DNA of 64,000 nucleotides from Rhizophagus clarus (lineage: Eukaryota; Glomeromycota; Glomeromycetes; Glomerales; Glomeraceae), in contig BLAL01000315.1 of assembly GCA_015698045.1 (NCBI GenBank), forward strand, positions 806,001 to 870,000, written 5' to 3'. The position numbers and the translations under genes are program-made. Positions 46,291 to 57,651 of this stretch are shown in pieces. The notes under the pieces are model-generated. The model ran no database searches and was not told where the DNA came from. It was given only the letters and a program-made list of their open reading frames with translations. How positions within the stretch are numbered: position 1 is the stretch's first letter; every line of letters begins with the position of its first letter.

Positions 46291-47544
46291 GAGTTTTAAA
46301 ATGGTTTATAAATTAAATATTTTAAAACGACGTTATTGAAAAAATCTAAAAAATCTGCTAATATATAATAAGCCAATTAGCAACCAATCGGTCATCAATC
46401 TGATATGGTCGATTGGTAACCTATTGATAACTGGTAAATTCAACCGTACACCAATCAGTCATCAATCAGTCATATGATCAGTTGATAACTGATTTGAAAT
46501 TTATACCTGATTGATGACCTATTGAAAGAATTAGTCATCAATAGGTATCCAATCGGTTACCAATCAGTCACATGACCGATTGATGACCGATTTGACTCCA
46601 TTCAACCTGTGTGAGATAGATTTTGCTGATATTGAGGGAAGAGGAAGACGCTCCCTCCATGCTCGAAATCTCCAAATATTCTTTACAATATGATCTCTAT
46701 TAAATTCTGGTCTCATGATAATGTCAACAAGATCTTCATATGCATTTGTTGAAATATTATGCTTATAAATCCAACAAAATAAGGCAGCAGTAGTTAAATT
46801 TTGAAAATATGGAGCAAAATCACCATTATAAGATAGTAACTTATCTTTAGCCAATGCTTCATCAACGAATAGCTTTTCTTCTGAGATATCAGAATCATGT
46901 CTTTCTTCATTATTTGATGACATTGTTTCATATTCTTCATCACTTTCTAAGGACATTATATAATTGCTTTCTGTTTCATTCTCTGATGATGTTGAAATCA
47001 TGTTGATATCACCTTCTTCATTATTGCTTCGTTGTTCTAAATTATCATTATTATCATTTCATTGTTCTAAATGATCATTATCGCTTCATTGTTCTAAATG
47101 ATCATCATTGCTTCGTTGTTCTAAATCATCACCATTATCGCTTTGCTGTTCTATATGATCATTATCACTTCATTGTTCTAAATTATCACCATTATCGCTT
47201 CGCTGTTCTATATGATCATTGCTTTGTTGTTCTAAATCATCATCTCCGTCGCCATATTCATTATACTCTTCACCGCTAATATTATTATCTTCAAAATCTT
47301 TTTGTACCATTTTTTCATTATCATCATTATCTGATAATAAAAATCTATTAGGTAACCTTCTAAAATTATTATGGATACGAAAAGGTAATGTAGCAATATT
47401 CGCTTTTCGAGGTTTATTTCGTAACATAGCTATGATAATAATTATAATAAAGAATAATAAAATAAGTAAATTTAAAAAATGTTTATGCGCGTTTGTGTAT
47501 TTAATTCATTAACTGCTTTTATAATATTTTTAATTGGAAATCAT

Positions 47545-48300
47545 AGTATCGTGACCGCAGCACATAAACAGAAATTTTGGGTTAACAAATTTCTCATTAA
47601 CAGAAATTTTGGGCAATGATCTGGTTACATGTAAAGAAATTTTGTATAAAATCGTGATCGCAGGACATAAACGGAAATTTATAAACAGAAATTTATATTG
47701 AAATTTCGAGAAAAAAAATTGTCAATGGTTACATTAGTTCTTGGATCACAGTACATTAATGGAAATCTTGGGGAAAATGATCTAAAATTGACGTGTTAAC
47801 AACAGTTACATGCAAAGAAATTTTGTATGAATATTGTAACCGCGGGACATAAATGGAAATTTGAATTGATCAGAAATTTTCTTAATGGCTACATTGGTTC
47901 TTTACTTACAATGCATTAACGAAGTTTGAGGCAATGATCTGAAGAGTTAACTTCTTTAACGGTTATATGTAAAGGAATTTATATGAATATTGTGACCGCA
48001 GGACATAAGCGGAAATTTAGATCATTGAATTTTGGGATAATTGATTAGAAAAAAAATTCGTTAATAGTTAGTTACATTAACTAATGAATTATATAATGAA
48101 CAATATCGTAATTATAGAAATTTGGGTTAACAAAGCTCTTGAATTTAGGATTGATGTTTTGACGATTACATGTAAAGAAATTTATATAGGCTGCTGGACA
48201 TAACGGAAATTGGTTAACAAAGCTTTTCTGAAAAATTGACATTACATTTTAAGAATATCGTGATCGCAGCATATTTAGACAAGACAAATGATCAGAAAAA
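47545..48300. repeat. Left arm of an inverted tandem-repeat structure
   Basis: Degenerate 110-130 bp units with GTGACCGCAGGACATAAACG, GAAATTT and TGTAAAGAAATTT words. The same words occur as reverse complements at 50590-52850 (TTTATGTCCTGCGATCACG). Confidence 0.7.
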
Positions 48301-48594
48301 AATTGTTAGCAATTCGTGTTCCAGTTTATATGAAATTTTGATTTTTATGATTTTAAATTATTACAATCAATTATTATAATAAAATCACTAGTTGTGAGCT
48401 TTATGGATATATACAATTATAAAATTACATAAGATTTATTTTTTTATTGAAATAAATTGAAAAGAAGGTGGATATAATATTGTGCGGTATTGTAATGAGA
48501 TATTAATTTCATATAATGGCAATATCAATTCTAACAAATAATTTTAAAGTTTTAAATATTTCAAATTATCACAAAATATTAAAGAATCAAATGA

Positions 48595-50436
48595 TCATAC
48601 TTTTTTCACCATCCGAGCCCAGTCTCCCATAGTCTTCGCTCGGTTGTTACTAAAGTTGCCTGCCAAAACTCAATTGGCCAATGTCGAAATGTCAAAACCT
48701 AAAATATGTCAAAATGCCGAAATGCTGAAATAGTTTTGACATGTCGAAATTGTAAAAATTAGTTTCGATATGTCGAAACTGCTGAAACTAAAATCACAAT
48801 ATTTCACAACGGGTTTCATTCATTATAATAAAAATTCAAAAATAAGAAACATTTCGCAACGTTTTTTATTAAATGCTTGAAAACTGTTATGAAATGGTTT
48901 TTTTTTAAGTTAAAAAAGCTTGAAAAACTGTTGCGAAATGGTTTTTTTTGCTTAAAAATTCAAAAATAAAAAACATTTTGCAACATTTTTATTAAATAAT
49001 CGAAAAACTGTTGCGAAATGGTTTTTTTTTCTAAGTTAAAAAAAACTTGAAAACCCGTTGCGAAACAGTTTTTTTCGCTTAAAAATTCAAAAATAAAAAA
49101 CATTTCACAACATTTTTTATTAAATAATTGAAAAACCATTGCGAAATAGTTTTTTTTGTTTAAAAAATCAAAAATAAAAAACGTTTCGCAACGTTTTTTA
49201 TTAAATACTTGAAAACCTGTTGCGAAACAGTTTTTTTTTTAAGTTAAAAAAATAAAAAATGTTTCGCAACATTTTTTATTAAATAATTGAAAACTGTTGT
49301 GAAACAGTTTTTTTTTCTAAGTTAAAAAAAAGCTTGAAAAACGTTACATTTTTCGCTTAAAAATCAAAAATAAAAACATTTCGCAACGTTTTTTATTAAA
49401 TAATTGAAAACTGTTGTGAAATGGTTTTTTTTTCTAAGTTAAAAAAAAAGCTTGAAAAATGTTGCATTTTTCGCTTAAAAATCAAAAATAAAAAATGTTT
49501 CGCAACATTTTTTATTAAATACCATTGCGAAATGGTTTTTTTTGTTTAAAAAATCAAAAATAAAAAATGTTTCGCAATGTTTTTTATTAAATAATTGAAA
49601 AACTGTTGCGAAACGTTTTTTTTTCTAAGTTAAAAAAAAAAGCTTGAAAAACGTTGCATTTTTCGCTTAAAAAATCAAAAATAAAAAATGTTTCGCAACG
49701 TTTTTTATTAAATACCATTGTGAAATGGTTTTTTTTGTTTAAAAAATCAAAAATAAAAAACATTTTGCAACATTTTTTATTAAATACTTGAAAAACCATT
49801 ATGAAACAGTTTTTTTTTTCTAAGTTAAAAAAAAAAGCTTGAAAAACGTTGCGTTTTTCGCTTAAAAAATCAAAAATAAAAAACGTTTCATAACGTTTTT
49901 TATTAAATGCTTAAAAAACTGTTGCGAAATGGTTTTTTTTGTTTAAAAATTAAAAAATAAAAAACGTTTCGCAACATTTTTTATTAAATACTTGAAAAAC
50001 TGTTGCGAAATAGTTTTTTTCGTTAAATTGACAATAGTGATTGCTGTTTGATATGTATATATTATATATATCACGTGACAAAATAGTTTTGACAATTTCG
50101 ACATATCAAAACTATTTCAGCATTTTGACAAATCGGAAGGTCAATGTCGAAATGTCGAAATAGTTTTGATAATTTTGACATGTCAAAACTCTTTAATTTT
50201 GGCAGGCAACTTTAGTTGTTACAAGACGGATGTTTCTGTTTCTTTTTAATATTGGTCTGGAGAAGATCATTCAATCGGGTTTGTTTTTTTATTAGATCGT
50301 CTAGCGAGATCAATATCATATTATCTATATATGAAAGAAACTATTTGAATATTATCATACGTTATTTAATGAATTAATATACCAGGTATTTTTTTTTTAT
50401 ACCTGTTTCTTCTCTACTAGGTTTGGGAGAGGACAT
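48595..50436 (-). pseudogene. Tiny two-exon gene split by a hAT element
   Basis: Minus-strand exon 1 (50436-50403) starts ATG and reads MSSPKPSREET, ending at a GTATAA donor. Exon 2 starts at 50324 after ATATATAG in matching phase and reads ISLDDLIKKQTRLNDLLQTN, then IKKKQKHPS, up to the hAT insertion. The frame continues beyond it (48650-48595) as NNRAKTMGDWARMVKKV and stop. With one target copy removed the frame is continuous, about 63 residues, basic and helical. No family recognised. The small size means chance cannot be excluded, but continuity of frame across both a splice junction and the insertion favours a real gene. It sits at the centre of inverted repeat arrays. Confidence 0.5.
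48651..50214. mobile_element. hAT-type non-autonomous element, 1564 bp, different family
   Basis: Ends TAAAGTTGCCTGCCAAAA and its reverse complement, with a perfect 8-bp duplication GTTGTTAC (48643-48650, 50215-50222). Subterminal parts carry TGTCGAAATGTC/GACATTTCGACA words. The core (48840-50030) is an array of about 75-bp units with ATTTCGCAACGTTTTTTATT and AAAACTGTTGCGAAATGGTT: the CGTTTCGCAACG core seen in the 38-kb and 44-kb elements, though the termini differ. Confidence 0.92.
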
Positions 50437-50589
50437 TTTCTTTCTATCTTTTTTTTATTAGAAATCTAAAAACTCTGATCTGAGATGTGATATTTTTATA
50501 TGTAACTGATAAGATATGGACAGTCAAACTTTAAAAAAAATATCAATTGAATTCTTTGGGAAAAAAGCACAAAGTAAATTTTTTTATAA

Positions 50590-52850
50590 TATTATGCCTG
50601 TGATATCATGACTGCACTATATAAAAAAAAATTTGGGTTAACAACTTGAAAAGTTTTTTTTAAAACTTCATTACATAATTCTGAGATAGAAAACTAATGT
50701 AACAAATTCTGTCAATGCGCTGCAGATAAAAATCAATGTAACCATTAACAATTTTTTCTCTTGATCAATTATTGATCTAAATTTCTATTTATTTATCGTG
50801 ACCACGATATTCATGTCAAATTTTTCAGATCATTACTCTAGATTCCACCAATGTGCTGCAGATAAAGATCTTTTACAGATAAAGAATTAACAGAACTGTT
50901 GACAAAATTTTTTTCTGATCAATTTTTTGATCTAAATTTCTGTTCATGTCCTGCGATCACCTTACATGTAACCGCAATTTTTCCATTTTCCAAAATTTTA
51001 TCAATTTACTTTACATTGCAACTAATATTGCACTGTTAAATATTTAATATAATATTTTTTCTATTAAGATTAAAAGAATAGTTAATAATTTATTATCAAT
51101 CCTAATTATTAAAATAAATATATAATATATTAAACTTATGAAAAAATGTACTCTATTTAAGTATTAGGACAGCATAATATAGTACGTACAGTATAATTCT
51201 TCAACCCTGATTATGTAACCATTAACAAATTTTTCTTCTGATCAATTATCCCAAAAATCTGTTTATGTTCTGTGATCACGATATTCATGTCAAATTTTTC
51301 AGATTACCCCTGAATTCTATCAATGCGCTGCAGATAAAAAATCAATGTAATCATTAACAATTTTTTTCCGATCAATTATTGATCTAAATTTCTATTTATT
51401 TATTGTGACCACGATATTCATGCCAAATTTTTCAGATCATTACCCTAGATTTCACAAATGTGCTGCAGATAAAGATCTTTTGCAGATAAAGAATCAACAG
51501 AACTGTTAACAAAATTTTTTTCCAATCAATTTGTTGATCTAAATTTATGTTCATGTCCTGCGATCACCTTACATGTAACCGCAATTTTTTCATTTCCCAA
51601 AATTTCATCAATTTACTGTATACATTGCACTAATATTGTACTGTTAAATATTTAATATAATATTTTTTCTATTAAGATTAAAAGAATAGTTAATAATTTA
51701 TTATCAATCCTAATTATTAAAATAAATATATAATATATTAAATATATGAAAAAATGTACTCTATTTAAGTATTAGGACAGCATAGTAATATAGTATGTAC
51801 AGTATAATTCTTCAACTCTGATTATGTAAACATTAACAAATTTTTTCTCCTGATCAATTATCCTGAAAATCCGTTTATGTCTTGCGATCACGATATTCAT
51901 GTCAAATTTTTCAGATTACCCCTGAATTCTATCAATGCGCTGCAGATAAAAAATCAATGTAACCATTAATAATTTTTTCTGATCAATTATTGATCTAAAT
52001 TTCTATTTATTTATTGCGATCACGATATTCATGTCAAATTTTTCAGATCATTACCCTAGATTCCACTAATGTGCTGCAAATAAAGATCTTTTACAGATAA
52101 AGAATCAACAGAACTGTTGACAAAATTTTTCCGACCAATTTTTTGATCTAAATTTCTATTTATGTCCTGCGATCACCTTACATGTAACCGCAATTTTTCC
52201 ATTGCCCAAAATTTCATCAATGTACTGTAAACATTGCATTAATATTGCACTGTTAAATATTTAATATAATATTTTTTCTATTTAGATTAGATTAAAAGAA
52301 CAATCTTAATTATTAAAATAAATATATAATATATTAAACATATGAAAAAAATGTACTCTATTTAAGTATTAGGACAGCATAATATAGTACGTACAGTATA
52401 ATTCTTCAACACTGATTATGTAACCACTAACAAATTTTTTCTCCTGATCAATTATCCTGAAAATCCGTTTATATCCTGCGATCACGATATTCATATAAAG
52501 TTTCTTTACTTGTAACCGTTAATATTGCTTGAAATTACTATTAATGTTCTGTGGACAAAGAGCTAATATACCCATTAAGGATTTTCCTGATCAATTATTC
52601 CAATAATTTGAAAATTTTGTTGGCCAAATTTCTGTTTATGTCCTACAGTTACGATACTCATATATAATTTCTTTACATGTAACCGTTAAGATGTCAAATT
52701 TTCCCAAAATTTTCGTCATAAAGAATCGATGTAACTATTAACAAATTCTTTTGATCAACTATCCAAGATTTAATGTAACCATGAACGTTTTTTTCGTGAA
52801 TACTAACCCAATTTCCTTTTATGTGCTGAGGTCATGATGTAATTTTTTCT
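50590..52850. repeat. Right arm: about 610-bp tandem repeats
   Basis: Three long units; the block TTAAATATTTAATATAATAT recurs at about 51027, 51645 and 52253. Each unit contains GCGCTGCAGATAAA, TGTCCTGCGATCACC, ACATGTAACCGCAATTTTT and AAGTATTAGGACAGCATA. Shorter diverged units continue to 52850. The words are reverse complements of those at 47545-48300. Confidence 0.85.
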
Positions 52851-52997
52851 TAATATTAGGAGAAATCTCTATAAATAAATAAAGATGATGCTGTATTCGT
52901 CTCGTCAGAAATCACCTATTTCTTTACATGACGAATCACCTATTTCTTTACGTTGCTACTAGCACAATACTGATAAGTACCATCTTGTTTATTTATC

Positions 52998-54522
52998 ATA
53001 ACTAAACGCAGAGGAGTAACAGAAAAAGGTAATAATATTATATTTTTGATTTAAAATTTATATAGTAATTGCGTCTAATACTATTATAATGATACCTAAA
53101 AGACAAGGCAACAAAAGCTGCAAAGACTATAAAAACTATTCGTACATATGTTGCCAACTCTTCACGTGATTATAATAAGGAAAGAGATGAAAGGAGAGAG
53201 GAAGGAAGTGAACATGAACAAGATAATTTACATGGACAAGATGTAGATATTGGAGAAGGTAATAATAGACAAGTTGATGATATTGAAAGAATTATTTTGG
53301 GTAAATATGTTATAATAATTATTTTATTATTCAATTGAAATGATATTTCTGCGAATTTATTTAAAACTAAATTTACTTCGTTATAATGAAGATATGCTTC
53401 CAGAGCAAGAAGAAAGAAATATTGAAAAAGAAAGAAGAGAAAATGAGAAGAAAGAGATGGAGAGGAGAGATAAAGAGTGAAGAGTGAAAGAGAGAAGAGA
53501 GAGGGATAGGAGAGAGAAAGATAAAGAACAAGAAGAAAATGAAAATAATGAAAGCGGTAAAAACATAAAATCTGAATATAATTAATGAATATAATTTTAT
53601 TCTCATTTAATATTACTTCTAGAGAGTGAAGAAGAAATTCCGGTTTAATTTGGTGCAATGACCAATCAATTGCAAATTTGCAATTGGTTGGTCTTACATC
53701 CAAGTGTACTATATTTGGCAAACAAAATGCTTGATGCCTCGACGAAGCAGCCATCAACAAATTTGCCACTAACCACCTCGACTTCGTCACCATCTGACAA
53801 TGTAAAATCTATTTCTTATTTTAGTTGTTACATTCTTATCAATTAAGAATAATCGTTATTACATAGAATTGCTGATGTATTATGTATTATTGATATTATT
53901 ACTGTTTAGGATAATTATCGTCTTATTGACGAAGAAATGAAATGCTTTTTTTTGCGAACTAGAAATCTGCCTGATCATGCGTTTGATAAAATAACACAAA
54001 AAATTTTTGGGCATGATGCTTATCAAAGCGTGGCAAAGTCAATTAACGAATGATATCATAAATCATTTTCCAACTATCGATATCAATTGAAAAATATACT
54101 TTCAACATTAGTAAAAGAATTTCGACAAATTGTAAAAAGGTGATCGATACGTTCATATCATTATGTTGTTGTTTTATTACAATGATTTAATGATTTAAAT
54201 TTTTTTCTATTAAAGTGAATATACGGAAAGTTCAGATCCTACCGATGAGGAAGTAAACAATTTCATATCACGTGAGGTGATTTTAAAGAGAATCTTAAGC
54301 CGATACGTTTCAGCCATCGATTTTACAAAATTATCAGAAACTTCACTAGATAAATTAATAGAATTTTCCAGAAAATGCTTCAAAATAGCTTGGATTGAAA
54401 CTGAAAGCGCAAATATTAAAGAAAAGGTTAAGGAGTTAGATGTTATTACAGAAGATCTAGAAATTCCTTCCTGTAGCAGAAGAAACATTGCTAGCTCTTT
54501 AAAACTCCATCTTTTTTCATAA
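52998..54522 (+). pseudogene. Six-exon gene of unknown function, recently decayed
   Basis: Six exons join in phase with GT-AG introns: about 52998-53028, 53103-53300, 53392-53554, 53623-53803, 53909-54140 and 54216-54522. The protein starts TKRRGVTEKDKATKAAKTIK and has a long acidic/charged coiled-coil-like segment (RDERREEGSEHEQDN; NIEKERRENEKKEMERR). It then has SEEEIPV, MTNQLQICNWLVLHPSVLYL, LIDEEMKCFFLRTRNLPDHA, DKITQKIFGHDAYQSVAKSI and YHKSFSNYRYQLKNIL, and ends in a helical tail to TAA. Stops: TGA 53478-53480, TAA 53646-53648 and TGA 54050-54052; the expected start is ATA. Each is one transition from a sense or start codon. No known domain recognised; the conserved middle could be a DNA-binding or BEN-like helical module, which is a guess. 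Confidence 0.6.
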
Positions 54523-54837
54523 ATACAGTACATATCACATAAAAGACCGTGATAACATTGATATGTTTTTTATTCCTTTATGATAATAAAGATTACAATA
54601 TATTATAGCGCCACCACTCTGCTAATAATTCATGTGACCTGATTTCGCATTGTACGTAGATTTTATTGATTTTTATTGTGCCGCGTTAACCATCTCTTTT
54701 TCTTCCCAACTTGTTTAATATTTTTCGAAGCAAAATATAAAATCACATAGACTATAATAAATATTTTTATTTAATATTTTATTTAGTTAAATAACTAGTA
54801 TAGCGTTTTAATCTTAGATAATGTATCTATACATAAA

Positions 54838-55109
54838 AGTCAGCATTTGTGAAATATTTGTGAGGAGAAAGGAATACGACTTGAGTTTTTGCCATCTTAT
54901 TCTTCCGATTATAATCCCGTAAGAATTTAATCTTCCATTATTTAAAAATTTATTGCTTACAGATCGAGCAAGCATTTTTTTATATTAAAAATTTTTTATG
55001 ACAATATCGTGATTGGGTAGAATCTGTAGAAAATCCAGTAGACGTGTTAAATTTCAGTTGTATAATAATTGGCAAAAATTTTGCTAAGGCGTGCTTTGAA
55101 CATCTGGAT
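54838..55109 (+). pseudogene. DDE transposase C-terminal fragment (IS630/Tc1-like)
   Basis: Reads EEKGIRLEFLPSYSSDYNP, a GT-AG intron (54919-54962), then IEQAFFYIKNFL, stop, QYRDWVESVENP, ending FAKACFEHL. The FLPxYSxDxNPIEqaF motif holding the last catalytic acidic residue is typical of DDE_3 (IS630/Tc1) transposases. Only the C-terminal part remains, with one in-frame TGA. Confidence 0.65.
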
Positions 55110-55474
55110 ATTTATAAATTAAAATTAAATGTCAAAATTATTTGAACTTTAAAATTTATTGCTGAATAAAAGGAATTTATTATACAAATTAATAATTTTA
55201 CTGAACTAAAAGTTATTGATCAGCATTTTTATAGTAAAGAAACAAACAATCTTAACAGAAACCTTAGATTTTTAAACAGCCATCAAATTACTGACTTCCA
55301 TATTGAACAATTTTTTTTTATATTTTCTGCAATATGAATTTAACATTATCATCATATCAATTTGGCATTCAAGATAATATTCAAAAAATGTCTGTTAACT
55401 CTTTATTAGGTTGTAAAAATTGAAAATATTTCATACAATAAAAGTATAAAAAAAAAGTTCATCCTGTCACCACG
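55110..55474. other. Intergenic; possible coding scrap
   Basis: About 55175-55330 (+) is open and protein-like (FTELKVIDQHFYSKETNN, LRFLNSHQITDFHIEQFF), without recognised family, start or splice sites. Confidence 0.3.
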
Positions 55475-55735
55475 GCCCAGATAAACTTTCGAAATTTTGG
55501 ACTTCGGCTGTTGGAATTTGGAAAAAGATGCGTGTATTGAAACTTGAAATTAGTAAATGGAAAGTTAGTGAACATTAGTTAAGCATTAAATATTGTTTTT
55601 TAAATTTTTTTTCTTGTAGATACCTTCCTGGACGCCTGAATGTAAATTTTGGCCTTTGACTTCGATTTAGGAATGTTAGTAAGGTCTTTACTAACATTTC
55701 TTTCATTTGATACTTATCTGATATCAGGAAATTTT
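55475..55735 (+). repeat. Isolated intron-like cassettes
   Basis: One segment ends TTTTTTTTCTTGTAG at about 55619, followed by the spacer ATACCTTCCTGGACGCCTGA. The next contains AATGTTAGTAAGG...TTTACTAACATT (55673-55703), an inverted repeat with ACTAAC in the 3' arm. The spacer resembles those of arrays II and IV. Confidence 0.45.
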
Positions 55736-55919
55736 TTCTGTGCAAAATCCACAGGGAAATCCACATCAAATATCATGGAAATTTGCGGAAATCTGAATAG
55801 TTCCTATATTTTTCAAACATCCTGTAATGAAACATATAGTATTGACCTATTACATTATTTCTTAATAAAATATGTGGATCCACGTAAGATTTACAGAGAG
55901 ATATATATAGAATTATAAA

Positions 55920-56735
55920 AATTTTGTGATGGAATGCCTTGAACCTGAGGTTTGTGATGCTAGTGATAATGAAAACAAATTTTTAAATTTTATTTTATTT
56001 TTGTGTTGCAGGTATATTATTAATATAATGGTGAATTGTTTTATAAAATTTCATTTAAAAACATGTAAAGAAATTTTTTTTTCTGACTTTATTTATCCTT
56101 ATTAATTTTATTATCAATTCTATTATAATAAATTGACTACAAAATAAGATTTACGTGAATCGGCAATTTTAAGCACATGTTTATTAACTACCATATTCTA
56201 ATGTATAGTGATATACATACATTTTTGTTAATTATACATTATAATAATCATGTGGTTGTACTGCTAACTAGTAACTACCATTAATATACATTTATACCAA
56301 AAAAAAATGTGATCAGAATAATCAAAGTAGTGGATGTTTTAAAAGCTAATTCTTTTTGTGATTTATGTGTAAAATATTGACCTATTCACTGCCTATTCCT
56401 TATATATAACTTTATAATTGAATTTTATTGGTTATAATTTTTAATAAATTTTATTTAGTGCCAGTGTGATTGATAAAATGCATTATTATTTATTATTATT
56501 ATAAAAAAATATCAAAACAAAAAAAGAACACGCCACTAGGCAAACCAGAAACCTTTACGTTACAAGGCAAACCAGAAAAAAAACTCATCACCAGACGAAC
56601 CAGGAAAAAAACCTGCCACCAGGCGGACCAAATAAACTATATAAAATAAAAAATTTGCCACCAAGGCGACTAGAAATGAATTAAAAAAAACCTATTCCTT
56701 AATTCTTCTAAAAAATTTGATTAAATCGGCCAGCT
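55920..56735. other. Intergenic with short CCACCAGGCGGACC-type repeats
   Basis: No gene. At 56525-56670 short degenerate repeats (GCCACCAGGCGGACCA, CATCACCAGACGAACCAG) break the AT-rich sequence; the CCAGACGAA word is also in the spacers of array IV. Confidence 0.45.
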
Positions 56736-56739
56736 TTAA

Positions 56740-56957
56740 AAAATTCTTTTTAAATAGAATAGGTCCCTTTTCATCTCTTCGTAAATGACAATCTTTTGAT
56801 TCGTGCAGACTGATCCAACACCTGCAGCATTTTCCCTGGTAATTTTACTAAATATTCGGGCAGGTATTAAGACCATGCCCGTAATATTCACATAAGTAAC
56901 ACAGATCTTTATATGAGCCGATAGGCGCAATCCAATTTGTCCTGCTAGATAAAGCAA
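56740..56957 (-). pseudogene. Fragment with two CCHC zinc knuckles
   Basis: Minus-strand reading gives WIAPIGSYKD, then CYLCEYYGHGLNTC and, after two adjacent stops (TAG TAA), CCRCWISLHESKDC. Both fit C-x2-C-x4-H-x4-C exactly. Such paired knuckles are typical of gag-like or RNA-binding proteins. The two stops between them and the absence of flanking domains make it a dead fragment. The longer ORF reported in another frame at this place lacks the motif and is a shadow. Confidence 0.55.
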
Positions 56958-57002
56958 CCCCTTCTAACGTGCATATAAAATTTAAATTTGAACTGGGAGT
57001 TA

Positions 57003-57255
57003 GTTCGAAAAAATTGGCAGGTTCGAGGAAATTGGGAAGATTGAAGAAATTGGTGAGATCAACAAAATTAAAGTCGTTAAGGGAGTTATTGATGATGAAG
57101 TTATTGAAGAGTTTAAGGGTAGCGAAGAGCTTAAAGATGAAATTGAATCTGACAAGGATCTGTATATTGAGACTGGAGGAGAAGGAGAGACAATAGCAGA
57201 GACATTAAGAGGAGAAGTAGAGATAATAGGAGGAGAGATAGTAGATGAAGTAGTG
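57003..57255 (+). other. Possible exon: acidic repetitive peptide
   Basis: After an in-frame TAG the plus strand stays open for about 84 codons with a strongly acidic Glu/Ile/Gly composition (FEEIGKIEEIGEINKIK; IETGGEGETIAETL) and ends at GTAAGT (donor at 57256). No ATG, so it could only be an internal exon or a coding minisatellite. No family recognised. Confidence 0.3.
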
Positions 57256-57651
57256 GTAAGTCATTTTTATATTGCTAGTTAGTATTAAAATATACAGTAT
57301 CACTAACCTGATAGAGATATATACATCGGGAAAGTTATATCAGTTCAGATCTGCAGTGATCTGCGATTTTAGCAGATTGCCGCTTTTTTTTATACAATTT
57401 TGTTAAGAATCTGCGCAATACTGCAAAAATCAACCTGTCACGTTTTTTTAAAGATATTTCTATGAAGATTTGTGTTGATCGCCAAAATTGCAGATTTATC
57501 AAAAACTCTTGCGCAACAATCTTTGGAGATTTTCAAGATTTTTATTTTTACTTCGATAAGCTTTTCAGTTACTATAGCACTTTACATTAAACTTTTTTTT
57601 TTTCTTTTGTAAAAAACCGATTTATTTTTTTTTTAATTAAAAGTAAATTTT
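57256..57651. other. AT-rich intergenic
   Basis: Short repeats of GATCTGCAGTGATCTGCGAT and ATTTTGCAGATT-like words at 57345-57530; no gene. Confidence 0.4.

Larger units (their letters stand above)
41824..46611. mobile_element. CACTA-like non-autonomous element, 4788 bp, TGA target duplication
   Basis: The ends read CACAGGTCGAATGGTGGCAA and, inward from the right, CACAGGTTGAATGGAGTCAA, flanked by TGA (41821-41823, 46612-46614). A 3-bp duplication with CAC-starting ends fits the CACTA/CMC superfamily. Subterminal regions (to about 41990 and from 46370) are packed with CCGATTGATGACC/GGTCATCAATCGG words. The interior holds three tandem arrays and a nested hAT element but no transposase. It interrupts Plavaka-like gene 1 exactly between codons of ...KSIS and SSKKTPS. 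Confidence 0.88.
38029..47427 (-). pseudogene. Plavaka-like (CMC/CACTA superfamily) transposase 1, split by two insertions
   Basis: Reads 5' to 3' on the minus strand. The acidic N-terminus from ATG at 47427 contains degenerate LEQRSDN repeats with TGA stops at 47170-47172, 47086-47088 and 47059-47061. ICWIYKHNIS-like and FRAWRERLPLP blocks (to 46615) follow. After the 41824-46611 element it continues SKKTPSTLKDSKMAYQLSIS, then IYYDDFGTFRNVYHSLGGVY (41114 on), VLGFVPFGGNFNEF, YHHITDDQFKEIFNEP, NPISHNASFMMSDYLKLAMI (40359), HARTYGIFINTQVGIKEMVY (39929) and, after the 38317-39292 element, GECYAIIKEIFKYKGN to the end. The YDDFGT...GGVY and PFGG blocks and the BAH-like GRLRAIL segment match Plavaka-type transposases of fungi. 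Many stops and frame changes; dead. Removing either insertion plus one target copy restores the local reading frame. Confidence 0.75.

Noticed and set aside
56736..56957. 73-codon ORF in the reported minus frame
   Set aside because: The adjacent frame carries two exact CCHC knuckles; the longer ORF is out of frame with them.
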